A DNA stretch of 64,000 bases, from NCBI GenBank assembly GCA_040221975.1, contig JAVJWR010000033.1:62001-126000 (forward strand), written 5' to 3'. Positions within the stretch are counted from its first letter, which is position 1; each line of letters opens with the position of its first letter. The notes beneath the pieces were generated by a model. The model saw only the letters and a program-made list of their open reading frames with translations, had not been told where the DNA came from and made no database searches. Origin of the DNA: Haliea sp040221975. Lineage in GTDB: Bacteria; Pseudomonadota; Gammaproteobacteria; Pseudomonadales; Halieaceae. Shown here one piece after another: positions 1-7,269 of the stretch. The position numbers and the translations under genes were made by a program.

Positions 1-2
1 AT

Positions 3-512
3 TTTCACGTCGAACCCGGCGCCAGGGGCATCTTTGCCCGCAGCGGCCATATTCCGGTCGGTTACTACAATGACCCGGTGAAGACGGCGCAAACCTTTGT
101 GCCGGTGGATGGCAAGACCTGGCTGCTGACCGGGGACGAAGCACAGCTGGAAGAGGACGGCACCATCACCGTCTACGGCCGCGGTTCCAACTGCATCAAC
201 AGTGGCGGCGAGAAGATTTTCCCGGAGGAGGTGGAGCAGGCCCTGAAAAATCACCCGGCGGTATTCGACTGCCTGGTGGTGGCGACACCGGATGAGCGCC
301 TGGGCAGCAAGGTCACCGCTGTTGTCGCCACGCGCGAGGGCCACGCCCTTGACCTGCAGGCACTGCAGGAAGAGGCCCGCAAGCATATCGCCGGCTACAA
401 GGTGCCGCGTGAATTGCACATCGTCGCCGAGGTGCCACGCGCGCCCAGCGGCAAGCCCGCCTATCCCAGGGCCCTGGAAATCGCCCTGTCCGGCCAGTGC
501 CGGGCGGGCTAG
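3..512 (+). CDS. AMP-dependent acyl-CoA synthetase, C-terminal part (5' end outside window)
   Basis: The frame is open from the first bases of the window to a TAG, so this is the last ~169 residues of a longer gene. It carries the conserved C-terminal signatures of the acyl-adenylate (ANL) family: a TGDEA motif, a GRGSNCINSGGEKIFP hinge and GGEK stretch, EEVE, and near the end a PSGKPAYPR segment holding the lysine used in the adenylation half-reaction. The family activates a fatty or steroid-derived acid to its CoA ester using ATP. It is followed 15 nt later by an enoyl-CoA hydratase, so it probably feeds beta-oxidation. The substrate cannot be told from this fragment. Confidence 0.9.
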   Translation, partial: FHVEPGARGIFARSGHIPVGYYNDPVKTAQTFVPVDGKTWLLTGDEAQLEEDGTITVYGRGSNCINSGGEKIFPEEVEQALKNHPAVFDCLVVATPDERLGSKVTAVVATREGHALDLQALQEEARKHIAGYKVPRELHIVAEVPRAPSGKPAYPRALEIALSGQCRAG

Positions 513-527
513 CAAGGAGTGACAAAC

Positions 528-1346
528 GTGCAGGAACTCGATATCAGTACTCCCAGCTGCCTGGTGCAGCAGGAAGAGGGCGTCCTGGTGGTAACCCTGA
601 ACCGTCCGCAGGCGAAAAATGCCTTCAACCCCGCCATGCTGCTGGGTCTGTACCGGGCCTGGCGCCGGCTGGAGGAAGACAGCAGCCTGCGATGCGCGAT
701 TCTCACCGCCAATGGCAGCACCTTCTGCGCGGGCATGGATCTGAAAGCCGGTGCCGACGGCGATCACGGCGCCAGTGAGGAATTCATGGCGCTGATGGGG
801 GACGTCCCCAACCTGCACTGGCAAGCCCTGCTGCGGGACAATCGCCCCAACAAGCCGCTGATCCTTGCGGTGGAAGGCTATGCCCTGGCCGGGGGCACCG
901 AGATCCTGCAGGGTACCGATATCCGCGTCGCCGCGGACAACGCCATCTTCGGCGTTACCGAGGTTGCCCGTGGCCTGTATCCCATGGGTGGCTCCACGGT
1001 GCGTCTGCGGCGGCAGATTCCCTACTGCCTGGCGGCGGAGATGCTGCTCTGCGGCGAGCACATCACTGCGCAACAGGCGCTGAATTGGGGCCTGGTCAAT
1101 CGCCTGGTGCCGCCGGGGCAAACCCTGGCGGTAGCGCGGGAGTACGCCGCGCGAATTTGTGCCAACGCGCCGTTGGCGGTCGCTGCGGTGACCCGCTCCC
1201 TGCGCGAACACCAGGAGTGCATGGCGGAAGACGAAGCCATGCTGGCCTCTGATACTCTGGCCGGGCCGGTGTTTGCCTCCGCCGATGCGAAGGAGGGCAT
1301 GCGCGCTTTCCGGGATAAACGGCCGCCGCAATTTCGCGGCGAATAG
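528..1346 (+). CDS. Enoyl-CoA hydratase (crotonase family)
   Basis: A 272-residue crotonase-fold protein. An FCAGMDLKA loop contributes to the oxyanion hole, and an AGGTEI segment supplies the first catalytic glutamate. FGVTEVARG supplies the second, so both acid/base residues of a true hydratase are present. The C-terminus RDKRPPQF is typical of the family. I chose the GTG at 528 because AAGGAG at 514-519 lies 8 nt upstream; the GTG at 519 overlaps that Shine-Dalgarno sequence. It is predicted to hydrate 2-enoyl-CoA in the cytoplasm and is probably co-transcribed with the upstream acyl-CoA synthetase. Exact chain specificity is unknown. Confidence 0.85.
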   Translation: MQELDISTPSCLVQQEEGVLVVTLNRPQAKNAFNPAMLLGLYRAWRRLEEDSSLRCAILTANGSTFCAGMDLKAGADGDHGASEEFMALMGDVPNLHWQALLRDNRPNKPLILAVEGYALAGGTEILQGTDIRVAADNAIFGVTEVARGLYPMGGSTVRLRRQIPYCLAAEMLLCGEHITAQQALNWGLVNRLVPPGQTLAVAREYAARICANAPLAVAAVTRSLREHQECMAEDEAMLASDTLAGPVFASADAKEGMRAFRDKRPPQFRGE

Positions 1347-1435
1347 TCCCGCCGGCACTTGTCAGCCACCGGCGCGCTGGCCTGTTGCGGTCGGGCTGCG
1401 CATAATGGCGACTCACACTCTGACGGAACCCCTTG

Positions 1436-2110
1436 ATGTCTGATCATGCCCACGCTTTCAGTACTGTTGTCCGCGAGCGCCGCTCCCTGCGCGCCTTTCT
1501 CCCCGACCCGATACCGAGCGCAGAGCTGACGGCGATATTCGAGGACGCCGCCCGCGCACCCAGCAACTGCAATACCCAGCCCTGGGTCGTGCACGTGGTT
1601 TCCGGGGCCAAACTGGAAGAACTGAGGGAGACTCTGCCCGGCGAGCTCCTGGCGGGTCGCATCAGCATGGATTTCCCCTACGACGGAGTTTACGAGGGGG
1701 TGTACAAGACTCGCCAGCACGCTGCCGCACAGGCGCTCTACAACGCCATGGGCATCCCGCGGGAGGACAAGGCCAGTCGGCAGCAAGCCTTCATGCGCAA
1801 CTTTACCTTCTTCGATGCGCCCCACGTTGCCTTCCTGTTCCTGCCCGAACCCTTTGGTCTGCGCGAGGCCTGCGACCTGGGCATGTTTGCGCAGACCCTG
1901 ATGCTGGCACTGACAGCCCGCGGTTTCGGCTCCTGCCCGCAAACGGCGCTGGGGTTCCAGGCGGACCAGTTGCGGGCAGCGCTGGCGGTGGATCCCTCAC
2001 ACAAGCTGATGTTCGGGATCTCCTTCGGCTATCCGGATCCGCAAGCTGCGGCAAACCAGTGCGTGACCGAGCGGGCGTCGCTGGATGACTTCGTGATTTT
2101 CCACAGCTGA
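1436..2110 (+). CDS. Nitroreductase-family FMN oxidoreductase
   Basis: A 224-residue nitroreductase-fold protein. The N-terminal RERRSLRAF is the FMN phosphate-binding signature, and ARAPSNCNTQPW is the next conserved element. GFGSCPQTALG near residue 175 is the late FMN-contacting segment. Members are usually homodimeric and reduce nitroaromatics, quinones or enones with NAD(P)H. A TTG lies directly before the ATG; I chose the ATG at 1436, which follows GGAA by about 7 nt. Its position between two crotonase genes suggests an enoate or ring-reduction role in lipid catabolism rather than nitro reduction, but this is inference. Confidence 0.82.
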   Translation: MSDHAHAFSTVVRERRSLRAFLPDPIPSAELTAIFEDAARAPSNCNTQPWVVHVVSGAKLEELRETLPGELLAGRISMDFPYDGVYEGVYKTRQHAAAQALYNAMGIPREDKASRQQAFMRNFTFFDAPHVAFLFLPEPFGLREACDLGMFAQTLMLALTARGFGSCPQTALGFQADQLRAALAVDPSHKLMFGISFGYPDPQAAANQCVTERASLDDFVIFHS

Positions 2111-2120
2111 GGGCGGGCCG

Positions 2121-2879
2121 ATGGAATCCGTACTTTTACAGGAGCAGCGCGGCCGGGTACGGGTACTGACCCTGAACCGCCCGGCCAAGAAAAATGCCAT
2201 CAACGATGCCCTGTGGGTGGCCATCCGTGAAGCCTTCAGGGACGCCGCCGAGGACCCGCAGGTTGCCTGCGTGCTGTTGACCGGCGCCGGCGACAGCTTC
2301 AGTGCCGGCGTCGATCTGGCGAGTTTTGGCGGTACTGCTGGCGATGAGCCCCACCCGTTCGAGAGCGCCGCGCGGGCGGTGGCGGAGTTTGACAAGCCGC
2401 TGGTCATTGCCGCCAGAGGCGTCGCCGTTGGCGGTGGGGCCACCGTGCTGTTCCACGCGGACATGGTCTATGCGGGGCAGAGCCTGCGTCTGCGGCTGCC
2501 GTTCGCCGCCCTGGGCCTGGTGCCCGAGTGGGCCAGCAGCTACATGCTGCAGGCCAATATCGGCGCCCAGCGGGCCGCGGAACTGTTCTACACCGCCGAC
2601 TGGGTCGACGCCGCCCGCGCCCACGAGCTGGGAATCGTGGCCGAGGTCCTGCCGGATACGGAATTGCTGGATCACGCTTTCGCCCGCGCCGAAGCTGTCG
2701 CTCAATGGCCGGTCAGTTCCCTGCGCGAAATCAAGCGCTGTCTGCGCATGCATCACCAACACAGCATTGATGCTGCCTTCGTGGCCGAGCAGGCCGCCAT
2801 GGTGCGCCAGGCAGGGTCTGCGGATAACATCGAGGCGCTAACGGCGTTTTTCGAGAAGCGGCCGCCGCGCTTCGTCTGA
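2121..2879 (+). CDS. Enoyl-CoA isomerase-like crotonase
   Basis: A 252-residue crotonase-family protein starting 10 nt after the nitroreductase stop. The oxyanion loops FSAGVDLASF and VGGGAT are present. The first hydratase glutamate is missing (GGGATVLF in place of GGGxE), while LPFAALGLVPEWASS closely resembles the segment of delta3-delta2 enoyl-CoA isomerases in which the glutamate after LVP is the single catalytic base. I therefore favour double-bond isomerisation over hydration. It would help degrade unsaturated or ring-derived acyl-CoAs. It ends 15 nt from the convergent ribBX gene. Confidence 0.78.
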   Translation: MESVLLQEQRGRVRVLTLNRPAKKNAINDALWVAIREAFRDAAEDPQVACVLLTGAGDSFSAGVDLASFGGTAGDEPHPFESAARAVAEFDKPLVIAARGVAVGGGATVLFHADMVYAGQSLRLRLPFAALGLVPEWASSYMLQANIGAQRAAELFYTADWVDAARAHELGIVAEVLPDTELLDHAFARAEAVAQWPVSSLREIKRCLRMHHQHSIDAAFVAEQAAMVRQAGSADNIEALTAFFEKRPPRFV

Positions 2880-2894
2880 GTCAGTGGCGAGTGC

Positions 2895-4007
2895 TCAAGG
2901 CTGGACGAACTCGGTCACTTCCAGGCTGAAACCGGAGAGGGCATTGAAGCGCACCGGCGCCGACATCAGGCGCATCTGGCCGATGCCGAGGCGCTTCAGA
3001 ATCTGCGCTCCGGTGCCGATCACCCTATAGTTGCCGATACCGCCGGTGCTGCTGCCGGTGACGGTCGGTGGGGCCGGGAACTGGAGTACATCCGCAAGCG
3101 CCTGGGCGGCGGTGACCGGCTGCCCGATCAGGACCAGCGCGCCACTGCCTTCACGGGCGATGCGCTCCAGGGCGCGACGACAGGACCAGCCGGGCGCCTG
3201 GTCCTCGATCACCGTGCCGATGACGTCGCGCAACATGCTGACGGTCTGCACACGCACCAGGGTGGCGGTGTTCTCCCCCAGGGTGCCCCGGGTCAGGGCG
3301 AAGTGCAGGGTGTCGTCGATCAGGTCGCTGAAGGTATGCAGCTGGAATTCGCCGAATTCAGTGTTGACGGTTTTGCTGTCACTGAGGTCGATGGACTGTT
3401 CGTGCAGCGAGCGGTACTCGATCAGGTCGGCGATGGTGCCCATGCGCAGGCCGTGGCGTTCGGCAAATACTTCCAGTTGTGGCCGCCGCGCCATGGTGCC
3501 GTCTTCGTTCATGATCTCCACGATCAGGGCCGCGGGTTCGAAGCCGGCCATGCGTGCCAGATCGACGCCGGCTTCGGTGTGGCCGGCCCGGCGCAGGACC
3601 CCACCGGGCTTGGCAACCAGCGGGAAAATGTGCCCCGGCTGGATGATGTCCACCGGCCTGGCATCCGCTGCCACGGCCTTGCGCACAGTGTGCGCGCGCT
3701 GCACCGAGCTGATCCCCGGCCCCTTGCGCTCCGCTGCATCGATGGACACGGTGAAGTTGGTTTCGTGTTGGGAACGATTGTCGCGCACCATCAATGGCAG
3801 TTGCAGCTGCCGCGCCCGCTCTTCCGTGAGCGGCATGCAGATCAGGCCGCAGGCTTCGCTGGAAAAAAAGGTGATGATCTCGGGAGTTACTGCTTCCGCA
3901 GCGACAATCAGGTCGCCCTCGTTCTCGCGGTCTTCGTCATCCATCAGGATGACCATCTTCCCGGCGCGAATATCGTCGAGGATGTCGGGAATACTGCTCA
4001 GTGCCAT
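2895..4007 (-). CDS. ribBX: 3,4-dihydroxy-2-butanone-4-phosphate synthase with degenerate GTP cyclohydrolase II domain (RibBX)
   Basis: A 370-residue two-domain protein. Residues 1 to about 200 are DHBP synthase: MDDEDRENEGDL near residues 22-33 is the acidic Mg2+/ribulose-5-phosphate site, and RRAGHTEAGVDL lies near residue 140. It makes the four-carbon unit of riboflavin. The C-terminal half aligns in layout with GTP cyclohydrolase II, but the zinc cysteines are gone: the usual HSECLTGD position reads QTVSMLRDV, and the LRCDCG position reads DQAPGWS. Cyclohydrolase activity is therefore not expected. Such RibBX forms are known in proteobacteria. It stands apart from any other rib gene here, between a crotonase and a thiolase. 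Confidence 0.9.
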   Translation of the reverse strand: MALSSIPDILDDIRAGKMVILMDDEDRENEGDLIVAAEAVTPEIITFFSSEACGLICMPLTEERARQLQLPLMVRDNRSQHETNFTVSIDAAERKGPGISSVQRAHTVRKAVAADARPVDIIQPGHIFPLVAKPGGVLRRAGHTEAGVDLARMAGFEPAALIVEIMNEDGTMARRPQLEVFAERHGLRMGTIADLIEYRSLHEQSIDLSDSKTVNTEFGEFQLHTFSDLIDDTLHFALTRGTLGENTATLVRVQTVSMLRDVIGTVIEDQAPGWSCRRALERIAREGSGALVLIGQPVTAAQALADVLQFPAPPTVTGSSTGGIGNYRVIGTGAQILKRLGIGQMRLMSAPVRFNALSGFSLEVTEFVQP

Positions 4008-4051
4008 GGGGCGCCTCGGAACTGGCGGGCGCAGGGCCCGCCGTTTCAGTC

Positions 4052-5233
4052 TCAGATCAGTTCAATCGCAACTGCGGTGGCCTCGCCGCCACCGATGCAC
4101 AGGGCGGCAACGCCGCGCTTCTTGCCCAGCTTCTGCAGGGCATACATCAGGCTGACGATGATCCGTGATCCGGTAGAGCCGATGGGGTGGCCCTGGGCGC
4201 AGGCACCGCCGTGGATATTGACCTTGTCGTGATCCAGCCCGAGATCCTGCATCGCCAGCATGGTCACCATGGCAAAGGCTTCATTGATCTCGAACAGGTC
4301 CACATCGGCCGCGGTCCAGCCGGTCTTGGCAAACAGCTTGGTGACCGCGCCAATGGGGGCGATGGTGAATTCCGACGGGTGCTGGCTGTGGCGGGCGTGG
4401 GCGACAATGCGGGCCATGGGCTTGAGGCCGCGCTCTTCCGCCTGGCTGCCGCTCATCAACACCAGGGCACTGGCGCCGTCGGAGATCGAACTGCTGTTGG
4501 CGGCGGTTATCGTGCCATCGGCGGCGAAAGCCGGACGCAGGTTGGGGATTTTGTCGATCGCGGCCTTGTGTGGCTGCTCGTCGTCGCTTACCACGGATTC
4601 ACCGGCGCGGGTAGTGATCGTCACCGGTGCGGTTTCCGCTTGCAGTGAACCGTCTTCGATGGCGCGTTTGGCGCGGGTCAGGGACTCCACGGCGAAGGCG
4701 TCCATCTGCTCCCGGGTCAGGCCGCGGGCATCGGCGGTTTCCTGGGCGAAGCTGCCCATGGCGCGACCGCTGTCGGCGTCCTCCAGGCCGTCCACAAACA
4801 TGTGGTCCAGCATTTTGGCGTGGCCCGTGCGCACTCCGCCGCGGGCGCCCGGCAGCAGGTGCGGGGCGTTGCTCATGCTTTCCATGCCGCCGGTGACAAC
4901 GACCTGGTTGGTGCCGGCGACAATGCTGTCAAAGCCGAAAATGGTCGCCTGCATGCCGCTGCCGCAGAGCTTGTTCAGGGTGACCGCGCCGGCGGCGTCG
5001 GGGATGCCGGCGCCGCGTGCGGCCTGCCGGGCAGGGCCCTGCTTGAGGCCCGCGGGGAGCACGCAGCCCATGAAGATTTCATCGACATCGTCAGCGGCAA
5101 CGCCGCTGCGCGCCAGTGCGGCAGCGATGGCGGTGCTGCCGAGTTGCGCTGCAGTAAGGGTGGCGAGACTGCCCTGGAGGCCCCCCATGGGGGTGCGGGC
5201 ACCGTTGATGATAACGACAGGATCATTGCTCAT
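4052..5233 (-). CDS. Acetyl-CoA acyltransferase (thiolase)
   Basis: A 393-residue biosynthetic/degradative thiolase. The nucleophilic cysteine sits in LNKLCGSGMQA (about residue 89), the NEAF motif is in FEINEAFAMV, and the GHPIG histidine is in ACAQGHPIGSTGSR. The second cysteine is in ALCIGGGEATA. All catalytic residues of the family are present. It should carry out thiolytic cleavage of 3-ketoacyl-CoA or condensation of acetyl-CoA. The ATG at 5233 gives the canonical N-terminus. It ends 44 nt before the ribBX start on the same strand and may be co-transcribed with it. FadA-type versus PhaA-type specificity cannot be decided from sequence alone. Confidence 0.9.
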   Translation of the reverse strand: MSNDPVVIINGARTPMGGLQGSLATLTAAQLGSTAIAAALARSGVAADDVDEIFMGCVLPAGLKQGPARQAARGAGIPDAAGAVTLNKLCGSGMQATIFGFDSIVAGTNQVVVTGGMESMSNAPHLLPGARGGVRTGHAKMLDHMFVDGLEDADSGRAMGSFAQETADARGLTREQMDAFAVESLTRAKRAIEDGSLQAETAPVTITTRAGESVVSDDEQPHKAAIDKIPNLRPAFAADGTITAANSSSISDGASALVLMSGSQAEERGLKPMARIVAHARHSQHPSEFTIAPIGAVTKLFAKTGWTAADVDLFEINEAFAMVTMLAMQDLGLDHDKVNIHGGACAQGHPIGSTGSRIIVSLMYALQKLGKKRGVAALCIGGGEATAVAIELI

Positions 5234-5287
5234 AGTGTATTTTCCGGCTGCTGGTTAGTGCGGTCGGGCGCAGCCTGTGCGGCCGCC

Positions 5288-5308
5288 TGCCCCCCTGAAA
5301 CGGGGGCA
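5288..5308. terminator. GC-rich hairpin between cupin gene and thiolase gene
   Basis: TGCCCCC (5288-5294) pairs with GGGGGCA (5302-5308) across a 7-nt loop. It lies downstream of the minus-strand cupin stop and upstream of the thiolase start, where a transcript from the cupin operon should end. There is no clear U-tract, so it could equally be a structured leader element of the thiolase mRNA. Confidence 0.4.
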
Positions 5309-5418
5309 CATTAGGCCACAGACAGCCTTGTGACTCAAGCCGGCGGCCGGCAAGGCGGCTGGCTAAGTGCGGCTGGCACCGGACGCCTCCTGCACAGCCA
5401 CCGCGGCAGGCGGGAAGC

Positions 5419-5868
5419 TTACTCCAGTCCGGAGCCGTCCTCGGAGTAAATCACCCAGATCTTGGTGTAGCCATCGGTCTCCCAGACCCCGGTCCACTCT
5501 TTCGGCAGGGTGACGGCTTCACCGGCTTCAATTTCCATTACGCTGCCGTCGGCGGAAGTCAGGGTGACGCCGCCCTCCAGGAAGTACATGAATTCATCCA
5601 CGCCGTATGGCTCGCTGATTTCAAAGCGCGAGGGCCCGGCGCGATACAGCCCGGAGCCGAACTTGCCGTCACTGCTGAGCAGCGAGGTCACATCCAGCAC
5701 GGTGTGGCCGTTGCGCTCGGTACGGGTGGTGTCCTCGCGCTCAAACATGGCGCCGCTCATGTCCTTGGCGGTCATCTTGGCGGGCAGGGCAGTGTCCTCG
5801 GCCACGGTCTGGGCACCGGTGAAGGACGCGAGCACGGCGATGCAGGTGAGGGTGGTCAGTGTTTTCAT
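5419..5868 (-). CDS. Secreted single-domain cupin (Cupin_3/DUF861-like)
   Basis: A 149-residue protein with an N-terminal signal peptide (hydrophobic LTCIAVLASFTGA, then AQT/AEDT). One cupin barrel follows, with EFMYFLEGGVTLT and EAVTLPKEWTGVWET typical of the Cupin_3 group that includes the ureidoglycine aminohydrolase and EutQ domains. The usual metal-binding histidines are not evident, so it may bind a ligand rather than catalyse. I chose the second ATG (5868) because GGAG is 7 nt upstream of it and only 1 nt from the first. It is the last gene of a same-strand group with an antiporter, a flavoprotein and a TonB-dependent receptor, and is presumably periplasmic. Confidence 0.75.
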   Translation of the reverse strand: MKTLTTLTCIAVLASFTGAQTVAEDTALPAKMTAKDMSGAMFEREDTTRTERNGHTVLDVTSLLSSDGKFGSGLYRAGPSRFEISEPYGVDEFMYFLEGGVTLTSADGSVMEIEAGEAVTLPKEWTGVWETDGYTKIWVIYSEDGSGLE

Positions 5869-5893
5869 GGTCATTCTCCAGTTTGCGAGTGGC

Positions 5894-7264
5894 TTACAGG
5901 TAACCTATGGCCAGGTAGCCGACCACCGTGATGGCGGCGGCGATCAGCGCATAGGGGAGTTGGGTCAGGGCGTGCTGCAATGGTGTACAGCCGGTGGCCT
6001 GGGAGGTGAGTACAGTGGCGTCCGAATAGAAGCAGGCGTGGCTGCCAAAGGTGCTGGCCGACAGCGTGGCGCCGATCACCAGGGTCATGTCCGCGCCCAG
6101 GTTGTGGGCGAGGGCGGTGACAATGGGCAGGATGATCACGAATACGCCCCAGTTGGAGCCGGTCATGAATGAGACCAGCCCCATGCTGACAAAGATGATT
6201 GCCGGCAGCAGCTCCGGGGTGAGCAGCGGCTGTACCGAGGTCACCACCAGGGCAGGCAGGCCCAGGGCGTCGTTCACATCCTTGAGGATGAATGCCGCCA
6301 CCAGCACCGCGAGTGGTTCAAGCATGGTCTTGAAGCCGTCGATGACGGTGTCGAAGGTGTCGTGCAGGTCCAGTATGCGCAGCCCAAGAATGGCGGCAAT
6401 GGTTGCGCCGAGCGTCAGGTAGATGCCGATCAGGAAATCGTTGTCGAAGTACATGGTGGCGAATACCAGGGTCAGCATCGGCACAACGAACAACGCCAGG
6501 CTCGGGTTCGCGCCCTCCTTGGGTACAATGGCGTTGTTGGCCTCCTCGATCTTGGCAGCCTCCGGGGGCACCGTGATGCCGGTTTCAAAGGCGCGCCTCT
6601 CCGCGGCCCGCATCGGTCCCAGCGCGGGCAGGAGGCCGGCAATGACCACGGGTACGAGGAATACCGCGATCCAGGCGTAGAACATGTAGGGGATGGACTG
6701 GATGTAGACCGTCAGGCCCTGGCCTTCGGGTGCCACCCCATTCGCCACCAGCAGGCCGCCGAAAAATGCGCCCCAGGTCGAATAGGGGATGATGACGCTG
6801 ATGGGCGCCGCGGTGGAGTCGACAACGTAGGCCAGCTTTTCCCGGGAAATACGGAACTTGTCGGAGATGTCGCGCATGGCCGCGCCTACCGCCAGGGAGT
6901 TGAGGTAGTCGTCCACGAACATGAAGATACCCAGGCCCCAGGTGGTGAAGAGGGCGGACTTCTGACTGTGGACCAGCCGGGTGAGGCGTGCGGTGAAGGC
7001 CCTGGTGGCCCCGGTGCGCATCAGTAGCCCGATCAGGCTGCCCATGAAACCGCAGACCAGGATAACCCAGGCCACATCCGCGTCGGTCATTACCCGCAGT
7101 GAGGTTTCAGCCAGGCCGCTGACAAAACCTGCGCCGTGAAGGATTACCAGGCCCAGCAGGGAGCCGCTGATCAGTGATTCTATGGGCCTGTGGCTCCAGA
7201 TGGCGAGCACAAACACCAGCAGTGTCGGGACGACCGCGACTGCGCCCAGCACAGGAGCTTCCAT
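5894..7264 (-). CDS. NhaC-family Na+/H+ (or solute/ion) antiporter
   Basis: A 456-residue polytopic membrane protein with roughly 11-12 hydrophobic segments. The block FVDDYLNSLAVG followed by MRDISDKFRISREKL and VDSTAAPISVIIPYS is the hallmark of the NhaC/YuiF branch of the ion-transporter superfamily. Members exchange Na+ for protons or for small organic acids and amines in the inner membrane. The start overlaps the end region of the upstream flavoprotein gene (5-nt gap, no good ribosome-binding site), which suggests translational coupling. In this context it is more likely to move a substrate or product of the flavoprotein than to serve general Na+ homeostasis; that is inference. Confidence 0.82.
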   Translation of the reverse strand: MEAPVLGAVAVVPTLLVFVLAIWSHRPIESLISGSLLGLVILHGAGFVSGLAETSLRVMTDADVAWVILVCGFMGSLIGLLMRTGATRAFTARLTRLVHSQKSALFTTWGLGIFMFVDDYLNSLAVGAAMRDISDKFRISREKLAYVVDSTAAPISVIIPYSTWGAFFGGLLVANGVAPEGQGLTVYIQSIPYMFYAWIAVFLVPVVIAGLLPALGPMRAAERRAFETGITVPPEAAKIEEANNAIVPKEGANPSLALFVVPMLTLVFATMYFDNDFLIGIYLTLGATIAAILGLRILDLHDTFDTVIDGFKTMLEPLAVLVAAFILKDVNDALGLPALVVTSVQPLLTPELLPAIIFVSMGLVSFMTGSNWGVFVIILPIVTALAHNLGADMTLVIGATLSASTFGSHACFYSDATVLTSQATGCTPLQHALTQLPYALIAAAITVVGYLAIGYL

Positions 7265-7269
7265 GCAGA

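Noticed and set aside
2895..4007. Full bifunctional RibBA
   Set aside because: The zinc-binding cysteines and GTP cyclohydrolase II catalytic motifs are absent from the C-terminal half.
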